A DNA stretch of 5,332 bases from Archaeoglobales archaeon (GTDB taxonomy: Archaea; Halobacteriota; Archaeoglobi; Archaeoglobales; Archaeoglobaceae): assembly GCA_003662985.1 (NCBI GenBank), contig QMZD01000145.1:1-5332 (forward strand). The letters run 5' to 3'. Each line of letters opens with the position of its first letter. Within the stretch, counting starts at the first letter, position 1. The position numbers were made by a program, and so were the translations under genes. Of the stretch, positions 1 through 5,332 are shown in pieces. Below the pieces are notes generated by a model, which saw only the letters and a program-made list of their open reading frames with translations, searched no databases and was not told where the DNA came from.

Positions 1-1
1 A

Positions 2-180
2 ATTACGAATGCCGTCGGTGAAAAAGTCGCGGTATACGAATATCTGCCCTTCGGCTACCAGAAAGAAGGCCCCCGAACCGTTACCCCATTCGCCTTCACC
101 GGTAAGCCAAAGGACGAGGAGTCAGGGCTGCAGTACTTTGGGGCGAGGTATTATGATCAACTCTCTCGCCGGTTTCTTAG
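2..180 (+). repeat. Rhs core direct repeat, copy 1
   Basis: This segment aligns without gaps to 1741-1919 at a constant offset of 1739. The two encode 58 comparable residues, 46 identical, and the central stretch from PFAFTGKPKDEE to LQYFG is unchanged. After the RRF codons (about position 180) the two copies diverge, although both still reach NPI.YIDP.G. Long, same-orientation homology next to unrelated tips is the substrate expected for tip exchange by homologous recombination. Confidence 0.85.
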
Positions 181-880
181 TTGTGATCCAAAGACTAAGC
201 CAGACATCACGCTGTTAATCAAACATCGAATACTAAACTTCTATGTTTTTGAAAACGATAACCCGATTAATTACATCGATCCAGACGGTGAGATTCCAAT
301 ACTTTTGGCAGTAGGTATTAGTGCCGTAGTAGGGGTTGTAATCGACTATTTATCTCAGTATGCTGAGGCCCGCAAAAAGACTGGAATATCCCTTTACAAA
401 TACTGGATTTCAGGGGAATATCCGGTGGAGCGAGAGGCTATTGTGGCGGGGTTCTCAGGTCTGAGTGGGATAGTAACAGGAGGCATTGGAACAACAAATC
501 TTCCCTGGTGGATGAAGCCAGTCTTTAATGCTCCAGCAACATACTTTATAAGTAAAGCAAAATCAGCAGCGCTTGGTGAGGAGTTTACTACTGAAGAGGC
601 GATATCTTCTGGCCTTGCTGGTGCAGTTTCCGTAAGTATTTCAGAACCACTTGCAGGTATATCACAGCGAATTAGATCGGAAAATGCTAAGGCGACAGTT
701 GAGGCAGTATGCACAGTTATCGGAAATGAAGAGTCGCACAAGATTTATCTGAAACCGGTGGTCAGGAAAATCAATGAGGAGCTTAAGAGACTGCCTAAAC
801 AGCAGAAAATCGACATTGGTTTTTATAATCCTCATGAGATTAAGTGGAACCAGATGGGTCTCCAACAACCAGCATACTGA
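2..880 (+). CDS. Rhs/YD-repeat toxin, C-terminal part (core end plus variable tip), 5' end outside window
   Basis: The frame is open from the window edge to TGA at 878-880 (292 residues visible), so the gene starts upstream; the internal TTG at 305 is not its start. Residues 1-58 are the end of the Rhs repeat-associated core (YEYLPFG at 12-18; PFAFTGKPKDEESGLQYFG at 29-47; RYYD at 49-52). NPINYIDPDG follows, ending at residue 96, and matches the PxxxxDPxG motif where Rhs proteins are known to cleave off their tip. Residues 97-292 are the tip: a hydrophobic stretch (about 98-116), Ala/Gly-rich segments (145-163 and 202-218), then a basic C-terminal region with KPVVRK and LKRLPK. I recognise no nuclease, deaminase or ADP-ribosyltransferase motif. 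The small-residue hydrophobic segments resemble regions that insert into or cross membranes, so a membrane-acting toxin is possible (inference). The next gene starts one base after the stop. Confidence is high for Rhs, low for the toxic activity. Confidence 0.92.
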   Translation: MTNAVGEKVAVYEYLPFGYQKEGPRTVTPFAFTGKPKDEESGLQYFGARYYDQLSRRFLSCDPKTKPDITLLIKHRILNFYVFENDNPINYIDPDGEIPILLAVGISAVVGVVIDYLSQYAEARKKTGISLYKYWISGEYPVEREAIVAGFSGLSGIVTGGIGTTNLPWWMKPVFNAPATYFISKAKSAALGEEFTTEEAISSGLAGAVSVSISEPLAGISQRIRSENAKATVEAVCTVIGNEESHKIYLKPVVRKINEELKRLPKQQKIDIGFYNPHEIKWNQMGLQQPAY

Positions 881-881
881 G

Positions 882-1340
882 ATGCACAACATCAAAGGCG
901 ACAAAAATGAATCCAAACAATCAAATATTTGGGGGTATATTACAATAGCCGGTATCGTAATCGCAGGTTTATACTACCTATATACTGATTCATCCCTTAG
1001 AGGAAATATATTGATTTTTAGTTTTGTGCTATGTGGTGTAATATTAGGTGTCATTGTGCTTATAAGCAAGCTCTTAGGTAAAGCCAAAGAGTGGCATATC
1101 GAGATGGAAGGAAAGGAAAGGAGGAGACTCTGGGCTACAGGGCCATTGGCGCCAGTGTTCAATGCACTTTTTATAGTCTTTTTAGGAACCTTAGGGGCTG
1201 GGATTATAATCTACAAGGGAGTTGCAGAATGGCTGGTATCGTATCTTATATTCCTTGGTATCTTCTGGGGTATCATTCTTTTGATCGACAAACTTGGTAA
1301 CAAATGGAAGCAGAAAAAATCTCAGGGTGATCATCAGTAA
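882..1340 (+). CDS. Four-helix membrane protein, probable immunity protein for the upstream Rhs tip
   Basis: This is a 152-residue protein starting at ATG 882, one base after the Rhs stop, which suggests translational coupling. The frame also extends back into the Rhs gene, but this ATG gives a proper hydrophilic N-terminus (MHNIKGDKNESKQS), so I chose it. No strong Shine-Dalgarno sequence precedes it. Four hydrophobic helices are visible at about residues 18-34, 42-62, 91-111 and 117-135. The loop between helices 2 and 3 (63-90) is strongly charged, with KAKEWHIEMEGKERRR, and both termini are basic. By the positive-inside rule the N-terminus, central loop and C-terminus would be cytoplasmic. 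I recognise no family. Genes directly behind Rhs tips typically encode cognate immunity proteins, and multi-pass ones often guard against toxins acting at the inner membrane; the immunity role is inferred from position and topology only. Confidence 0.75.
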   Translation: MHNIKGDKNESKQSNIWGYITIAGIVIAGLYYLYTDSSLRGNILIFSFVLCGVILGVIVLISKLLGKAKEWHIEMEGKERRRLWATGPLAPVFNALFIVFLGTLGAGIIIYKGVAEWLVSYLIFLGIFWGIILLIDKLGNKWKQKKSQGDHQ

Positions 1341-2574
1341 TACCAACGTTTTAAGACTAAGCTGTGTTTATCTCTGCAGGCTCAGGATCGTCTGGTCCCC
1401 CTCGATCTCCACCGATGTTATCGGGTATAATCTCTACCGCCGGGAGGCTGGTGAGACCACTTACATCAAAGTAAATCAGGAACTGATTCCGGACACCGTC
1501 TTCATCGACTATGCTCCGTTGGGCAGAATCATCGTCTATGCTGCAACAGCCATTGACTCTGCCGGCAACGAATCATTCCTGTCCACTCCCGACAGCATTC
1601 AGGTGAGGTTGGGAGGGATGGAGGATGGAAGATTGAAGATGGAAGATAGAGGATTGAGGGAGGTGGGCGGATCTCATAGCCGTGGGACAAACCTTACCCT
1701 ATACTTCTACCACACTGATCACCTGGGTAGTCCAAGGGTAATTACCAATATTATGGGTGAAAAAGTAGCTGAATACGAATATCTCCCCTTTGGGTTTAAG
1801 AAGAATGGAAAGCGAAGCGTAGCCCCCTTCGCCTTCACCGGCAAACCAAAGGATGAGGAGTCAGGATTGCAGTATTTTGGGAAAAGATATTATGATCAAT
1901 TCACACGTAGGTTTCAAACTGTTGATCATCCAGGAAATTTTGAGTTGTTACGTCCAGAAGTGTTAAATCCCTTTAACTATTGCTCAAACAACCCTATTCG
2001 ATACATTGACCCTTCCGGAAAGGATAAAATGGAAACCTGGGAAGCGGATTATATCAAGAAAATTATGGAAATAGCAGATATAAGGTTTAGTAAAATATAC
2101 CATCAGGAGAAGAAACATCCTACAACTTCTGAGCATATTGAGGACAGAGTAGCTGGAAGAATGAAACCGGTACCAATCGGGCTGGAGCCACGCCGATGGT
2201 GGGGTGGTCTCATTGAACAATGGTTTAGAGAGTTTTGGGACTACATTACTTCAAGGAACGATTTTTATAGATTAGAGGGTTACTCATATGCCTCAAAAGA
2301 AGAGTTAGTTTATGAGGATAAAACGGAGCGAATTCTTGTTTATCTTTATCCAGAGCCTCCAGGCCACAAGAGAGTTATCAATTATATTGTTTGGAGTAGC
2401 GATGATGCAAAATTTAAAGGAGGGGGGTTCGTATGGTATTGTGGTCCAAAACGCAGATTTCCCAGTGGGATATTTGATCGACCAGTCTATATAATCAGGT
2501 ATATGAGTGCCGAAAAATTCAAGAAGTGGAAGGAAAAGTTTGGATACGATCAAAGGCAAAATAAAAAGAGGTGA
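1294..2574 (+). CDS. Displaced (orphan) Rhs C-terminal cassette: fn3-like end, Rhs core, new toxin tip
   Basis: The frame is open from TTG 1294 to TGA 2572-2574 (426 codons), but its first 29 codons overlap the membrane-protein gene or fall in unconserved sequence. Recognisable homology begins near 1381 with LRIVWSPSISTDVIGYNLYR, the end of a fibronectin-III-like domain that continues to AATAIDSAGNES (to about 1605). A purine-rich repeat follows (1616-1657), then the Rhs core: YFYHTDHLGSPRVITN, YEYLPFG, PFAFTGKPKDEESGLQYFG. NPIRYIDPSG ends at residue 242. Residues 243-426 are a 184-residue tip unlike the first one: hydrophilic, rich in Trp and Tyr, with PRRWWGGLIEQWFREFWDY near 295-315 and a basic end. 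I recognise no toxin family. There is no signal peptide, YD-repeat barrel or good start; the GTG at 1327 has AGG directly against it. This is the form of a silent cassette used as a recombination donor, though weak translation cannot be excluded. Confidence 0.8.
   Translation: MVTNGSRKNLRVIISNTNVLRLSCVYLCRLRIVWSPSISTDVIGYNLYRREAGETTYIKVNQELIPDTVFIDYAPLGRIIVYAATAIDSAGNESFLSTPDSIQVRLGGMEDGRLKMEDRGLREVGGSHSRGTNLTLYFYHTDHLGSPRVITNIMGEKVAEYEYLPFGFKKNGKRSVAPFAFTGKPKDEESGLQYFGKRYYDQFTRRFQTVDHPGNFELLRPEVLNPFNYCSNNPIRYIDPSGKDKMETWEADYIKKIMEIADIRFSKIYHQEKKHPTTSEHIEDRVAGRMKPVPIGLEPRRWWGGLIEQWFREFWDYITSRNDFYRLEGYSYASKEELVYEDKTERILVYLYPEPPGHKRVINYIVWSSDDAKFKGGGFVWYCGPKRRFPSGIFDRPVYIIRYMSAEKFKKWKEKFGYDQRQNKKR
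1381..1605 (+). other. Fibronectin type III-like domain, C-terminal part, within the orphan cassette
   Basis: The translation runs WSPSISTDVIGYNLYRR, then VNQELIPDTVFIDYAP, then VYAATAIDSAGNESF. This is the usual order of late fn3 strands: D-hx-GYxhYR, then the 'xxD' turn, then 'YxVxAhDxxGNES'. The first strand of a normal domain is missing, so the segment appears cut at its left end near 1373-1381. This is the likely left boundary of the duplicated cassette. The expressed Rhs gene should carry the same module upstream of the window if the cassette arose by duplication. Confidence 0.6.
1616..1657 (+). repeat. Purine-rich 7-bp tandem repeat, six imperfect units (RGATNGA)
   Basis: Six consecutive heptamers read GGATGGA, GGATGGA, AGATTGA, AGATGGA, AGATAGA, GGATTGA. 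Because 7 is not a multiple of 3, three units make a 21-bp frame period, which translates as MEDGRLK followed by MEDRGLR. It lies as a linker between the fn3-like end and the Rhs core. The strong purine bias on one strand (about 1603-1670) is unlike both flanks and suggests an inserted or expanded repeat instead of conserved protein sequence. Confidence 0.75.
1741..1919 (+). repeat. Rhs core direct repeat, copy 2
   Basis: This is the partner of 2-180, in the same orientation. Third codon positions differ often (for example ctg/ctc, ttc/ttt, ggt/ggc) while the protein is conserved, so the copies have been apart for some time or have different origins. The second copy extends further left in the window, to YFYHTDHLGSPR at about 1708, because copy 1 is cut by the window edge. 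Confidence 0.85.
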
Positions 2575-2607
2575 TTACTTTCGTTCTATCAAACTGGATA
2601 ATATAAT

Positions 2608-3948
2608 ATGAGCTGCGATATTAGTAAACCTTCTTTGCGGTTTCTATTGATTTTGGAATTATCCTTCCATGTTGTATTTGCAGCGGGAATGATATTTGTC
2701 TCTAACCCTCGAGAATTAAAATGGACGTTGTTGAAACGACAAGCTTGCCAGTTATTCGTAGTTAATTATAAAAATGGTGTCGAAAATCTCATTAGTATTG
2801 TAGATGCTTCTAATTTGATTAACAAACAAGTAATTTGGGTTATACCCATTCCTGCACCTTCAGAAAAAATCATCATTTCCAGAGTAAAACAAGTACCGCT
2901 ACCCAATGCGTTCTCCTCATGTAATTTAAAAATTTGGCTCCGGGCTACTGTTAGCAAAGGATTTTCACTCTTAAAGACTTCACAAATTTATACCATTCCT
3001 CTCTTGGCTCATAATCATAGCGACCGTCCCCCAATAGTAGATTTGCCATCTCTCTTTTATCTAACGGAAGTAAGTTTGAGGGATTTAGAGGCAGAAGTCT
3101 TTGGTAATGATGAATATGAATGTTTATGTGCTTTCATAAAAGGACATGGAATAAATTTGTCTGATAGTTTGCAGTCAATGCTTGAGTATTACTTCAGGGA
3201 AAATTACGCCTTTGTTGTCTTATTTGACCAAGAGACTATTAACTTCAACCGTACTCCCGTTACCAATATTAGAGAAAGCTATAGGGTTATCGGTGTCTCT
3301 CTTCACTTCCCGACTAAGAAAGTTTACTTGCCGATGCGAATGGATAAGATATATACAGAGTCGATTATACCGATTAAAATTTATGCTTTTGATTTTTTTG
3401 AGTTGGATATGCCAACTCAAATTGCTACTTCTGTTCAATATTTCCTCGGAAAACATTATGAAGTGCCCGAGGAACTTCTCTACTTCTTTTATGGCGAAAC
3501 AGCTTTGGAGAATTTCAAATACACATTGATATTCTTTCCACTCTCAAAAGAAACGTTTGGCGTTGATTTATGGCTCAAGTCCGGTGCTCCAGCCGATATT
3601 AGGGTGGCGTTATTTATTTTCCTCAATGTTAAATCACAAGTATTATTCCTATCATTATTTATTCTATTTTCATGCTTTGCAAGTTACATTTCGGGATTAG
3701 TTGTCTTTGGAAGGAATGGCTCATTTAGGAAGTATTTCATATTTGGGCTATGGAATCTTTTGACTCTGATAGGATTTATAATTGCCGTAATACTTTTATT
3801 AAAAGATGGCAAGCTAGGATGCACAAGTCAACAAAAAGTACTCCATAAGATAGATCGTAAAGTATTATTCATTATTTTCTTCACCACAGCTTTTATGCTT
3901 CAAGTGATCATTTTTCAGGGTATCTTGAAAGTCGCTCTTGGTCTATAG
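2608..3948 (+). CDS. Membrane-anchored DUF2330-like protein, in the immunity slot of the second cassette
   Basis: This 446-residue protein starts at ATG 2608, 33 bases after the orphan tip; only a weak GGA at about 2596 could serve as ribosome site. Residues 11-31 form a signal or anchor helix. The outer domain has the DUF2330 pattern as I know it: a strand with a hanging Tyr/Gly (VVNYKNGVENLISIV), then VIWVIPIPAP at 75-84, then an 'LxxLExxVFxxxEYExLxxFIKGHGINL' helical hairpin at 157-185, then YYFRENYAFVVLFD (194-207), then VIGVSLHFPTKKVYLPMR (227-244). Three helices close the protein at about 342-367, 376-398 and 418-440. The family is thought to be extracytoplasmic; its function is unknown to me. 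Position behind a tip suggests immunity, but the size is large for that and it could equally be a host gene or cassette passenger. The sequence is distinctly AT-rich. Confidence 0.7.
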   Translation: MSCDISKPSLRFLLILELSFHVVFAAGMIFVSNPRELKWTLLKRQACQLFVVNYKNGVENLISIVDASNLINKQVIWVIPIPAPSEKIIISRVKQVPLPNAFSSCNLKIWLRATVSKGFSLLKTSQIYTIPLLAHNHSDRPPIVDLPSLFYLTEVSLRDLEAEVFGNDEYECLCAFIKGHGINLSDSLQSMLEYYFRENYAFVVLFDQETINFNRTPVTNIRESYRVIGVSLHFPTKKVYLPMRMDKIYTESIIPIKIYAFDFFELDMPTQIATSVQYFLGKHYEVPEELLYFFYGETALENFKYTLIFFPLSKETFGVDLWLKSGAPADIRVALFIFLNVKSQVLFLSLFILFSCFASYISGLVVFGRNGSFRKYFIFGLWNLLTLIGFIIAVILLLKDGKLGCTSQQKVLHKIDRKVLFIIFFTTAFMLQVIIFQGILKVALGL

Positions 3949-3971
3949 CCGTTAGAGCAGCAGTAACTGCA

Positions 3972-4440
3972 ATGCGTGCTGCTGAAGGTGATGTCTCTTT
4001 AACAACGAGGGATTGGACCGAGTCCGCTTTCAGTGTCGCAAGCTTTTTAGGAGAAATAGGATTAATAACTTGGAAGTTACAACGAGCTATAAATTTGATT
4101 GAGGGTTATTCAATCATGACTTCTCGCTTTGAAGACTACTTCAAGGAAATCCTCGATGCTGCTAATATTGATTCAATTGTTTTTGAGATTTACAAAAAGA
4201 CAGTCGGAAGGAGATATTGTAGGAGGCAAAGAACACGTGTGGTTGGGGAAATCGCATAAAAGTAAAGAATATTTAAAGAACTTACTACTTCTTTGGAACA
4301 TAACTAGCTTTGTAAGAAAACTTCAAAGAGTAGGAGCGGACGTAAATAAGATAATTGAAGGCGAAGAACCAGAAGTTCAATTTGAGTATTTGGATTATTT
4401 ACAGCTTTATGAGAAATGGCGAAATCAGCAATTAAAATAA
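3972..4440 (+). pseudogene. Frameshifted small helical protein, possible third tip or immunity remnant
   Basis: Two overlapping frames make one plausible protein. The first runs from ATG 3972 (stop 4257-4259) and holds LTTRDWTESAFSVASFLG, ITWKLQRAINLIEGY and MTSRFEDYFKEILDAANID. After about 4194 it turns into an unlikely basic tail (RRYCRRQRTR). The other frame then becomes sensible: GDIVGGKEHVWLGKSHKSK, LLLLWNITSFVRKLQRV, ending in YEKWRNQQLK before TAA 4438-4440. Ignoring one A in the run 4194-4198 joins them into about 155 residues. The first frame is open back to 3861, overlapping the previous gene, and reads SRSWSIAVRAAVTAMRAAEG, so the start is uncertain; ATG 4116 with GAGGG about 10 bases ahead is another candidate. 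No Rhs core precedes it. I recognise no family. Two adjacent independent genes are possible but less likely, since the second frame has only a TTG (4129) early on. Confidence 0.5.
4194..4198 (+). other. Probable frameshift site, A5 run
   Basis: Removing one A here joins ...SIVFEIYK directly to RQSEGDIVGG and keeps both sensible halves in one frame. The change is +1, moving from the frame of 3972 to the frame of 4198. It may be a true mutation, slippage during transcription, or a sequencing or assembly error in a homopolymer. Confidence 0.45.
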
Positions 4441-5262
4441 TTATGTTCGGTATTTTATCAATGTTTTTAATTTATCTTGACAATCAGGTTACTACACTTG
4501 AAAATACTTGTGATCATATTCTTTATGTAAAAAGTAAATTAGTTAATGATGGATTAATTGATGAAAACATCTGGATCCTCAATTTGCATTCAAAAAATAA
4601 ATGTCAATTAACAAACTCCTATCAATTTGATGAAGTCTCACCAGTGTGGCTATCAGATAGTGAATTTATATTCTTACTCGTACCAAGGAGTAGCAGCCAA
4701 CGCATAAAAATTTCGATAATGAATTTAAAAACTTCTGCGCGGAGAATTTTTGATATATGGAGAATCGACAGGTCAAAGGAGCCTTTCCCACCAGCGGGAT
4801 TAGCTTATTCCCGCGGGAATATTATTTACTATTCAGGATTTCTTCTACTAAAAGCTTCACTCAAGACAAAAAATATAAAGCGTGTTGTACCATATGAGCT
4901 AATCCATAAAAAGAATATTGTAAGTATTGATAATTTTGCGAATTTTGATGAACAAAAGATTGTTTTTTTCCGCGCAAAACAAAAAACAAGCTCAAATTGC
5001 TAGGTCTACACAATATAGAGATTATTATTGTGATCTATATGTTTGCTATTTAAATGAAAATATGCTTACGCAAGAAACATTTGGCAATACGACTTTTTCT
5101 AACGAGTATCCCAATTGGATCGGGCCTGATACGTTAATTTTTTCCTCAAATAGAAATGGGAATTATGACCTTTACATTTTGAATTTGGAGACTAAAAAGA
5201 CGGTCCGATTAACTGATACGCCTGAGGTTGACGAGAGGGAAGTAACGGTTTCTCCTGATTGA
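4416..5262 (+). pseudogene. TolB/PD40-type beta-propeller protein, frameshifted and 3'-truncated
   Basis: ATG 4416 overlaps the previous gene by 25 bases; ATG 4443 is an alternative start. Residues 5-21 (AIKIIMFGILSMFLIYL) form a signal or anchor helix, so the propeller would lie outside the cytoplasm. Repeating PD40-like blades are visible: NIWILNLHSKNKCQLT with FDEVSPVWLSDSEFIFL (51-86), and later FSNEYPNWIGPDTLIFSSNR, NYDLYILNLETKKTVRLTD and PEVDEREVTVSPD. The first frame ends at TAG 5001-5003, but blade sequence continues in another frame to 5259. Ignoring one base near 4963-4986 gives a single protein of about 281 residues. It ends at SPD, where family members continue with G and a further strand, so the rest is missing. 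The TGA stop belongs to the sequence that looks like an IS end. Such propellers usually bind protein partners or ligands; the role here is unknown. Confidence 0.65.
4963..4986 (+). other. Probable frameshift region in the propeller gene (T7 run and A6 run)
   Basis: The T7 run at 4963-4969 and the A6 run at 4981-4986 are both candidates. Dropping one A gives KIVFFRAKQKQAQIARSTQ; dropping one T gives KIVFSAQNKKQAQIARSTQ. Both continue into YYCDLYVCYLNE. The first keeps the 'KIVFF' strand typical of these blades, so I prefer the A run. Confidence 0.45.
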
Positions 5263-5332
5263 ACTGCCCCCTTCCGGTCAAGACAAAAATAGGGGTTAGG
5301 ATTTGTAGAGTTCATACCGCCTTCTTAAGCTG
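5260..5332. mobile_element. Probable end of an IS3-like insertion sequence, cut by the window edge
   Basis: The sequence changes character at 5260 from AT-rich propeller coding to TGAACTGCCCCCTTCCGG. A terminal TG followed by a C-run is typical of IS3-family terminal inverted repeats as I remember them. CCCCT at 5268-5272 can pair with AGGGG at 5291-5295. On the minus strand a frame ends with SLRRRYELYKS and stop at 5298-5296, and another with QLKKAV and stop at 5314-5312; either could be a transposase C-terminus. Equally, this could be the left end with the transposase beyond the window. The other end and target duplication are not visible, so family and orientation are unproven. Confidence 0.45.

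Noticed and set aside
9..218. Open frame of 69 codons at the left edge
   Set aside because: It is a shadow of the Rhs core, which is read in the frame beginning at base 2 and carries the conserved motifs.
394..916. Minus-strand open frames opposite the first tip (394-741 and 662-916)
   Set aside because: They lie opposite a tip continuous with the Rhs core, have no recognisable motifs and no supporting context.
1091..1300. Plus-strand frame inside the four-helix protein gene
   Set aside because: The overlapping frame encodes four clean membrane helices with a charged cytoplasmic loop; this one has no such order.
2602..2607. TATAAT directly before ATG 2608, as a -10 promoter box
   Set aside because: It abuts the start codon, so transcription would begin inside the gene, and there is no TTGACA-like box about 17 bases before it. 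The surroundings are simply AT-rich.
3182..3529. Frames overlapping the DUF2330-like gene (3182-3529 plus strand, 3220-3456 minus strand)
   Set aside because: The main frame holds conserved family-like segments here (YYFRENYAFVVLFD, FPTKKVYLPMR), so these are shadows.
5268..5295. CCCCT/AGGGG inverted pair as an intrinsic terminator
   Set aside because: The loop is 18 bases, the stem only five pairs, and no T-run follows; it fits better as part of an IS end.

Overview
This window looks like the 3' end of an Rhs/YD-repeat polymorphic toxin locus. A row of exchangeable C-terminal 'tip' cassettes follows it, and the row ends in decayed genes and what looks like the edge of an insertion sequence. 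All recognisable coding is on the + strand. The host cannot be named from this sequence. The Rhs core wording (TDHLGSPRVITN, YEYLPFG, PFAFTGKPKDEESGLQYFG), a fibronectin-III-like module next to it, a purine-rich 'MEDGRLK' repeat, a DUF2330-like protein and a TolB/PD40-type propeller protein together suggest an uncultivated bacterium of the WOR-3/TA06/KSB1 kind. That is an impression, not a demonstration.

Layout. Positions 2-880 hold the C-terminal end of an Rhs protein that begins upstream of the window: conserved core, the cleavage-type motif PxxxxDPxG, then a 196-residue variable tip rich in small hydrophobic residues. One base later, 882-1340 encodes a four-helix membrane protein in the usual place of the immunity gene. 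Positions 1294-2574 hold a second, displaced cassette: end of a fibronectin-III-like domain, a 7-bp tandem repeat, a second copy of the Rhs core (46 of 58 residues identical to the first, no gaps), and a different 184-residue tip. It has no convincing start codon of its own. Positions 2608-3948 encode a membrane protein with a DUF2330-like outer domain, sitting in the immunity slot of that second cassette.

From 3972 on the genes are broken. A short helical protein (3972-4440) and a PD40 beta-propeller protein (4416-5262) each need one +1 frame change, in both cases at or near a homopolymer run. The propeller gene then stops at an SPD(G) motif, where the sequence becomes TGAACTGCCCCC. This resembles the terminal inverted repeat of an IS3-like element, and its TGA supplies the stop codon.

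How the parts may work together (inference): the conserved core carries the delivery and processing machinery, and the tip carries the toxic activity. Because the core is duplicated in the same orientation, recombination between copies would swap the expressed tip and delete or mobilise the material between. Base composition fits this: the core segments are visibly richer in G+C, while the tips, immunity candidates and distal genes are AT-rich, most strongly after about 2580. No tRNA, rRNA, CRISPR array, riboswitch or clear intrinsic terminator was seen. No stretch over 300 bases lacks a gene.
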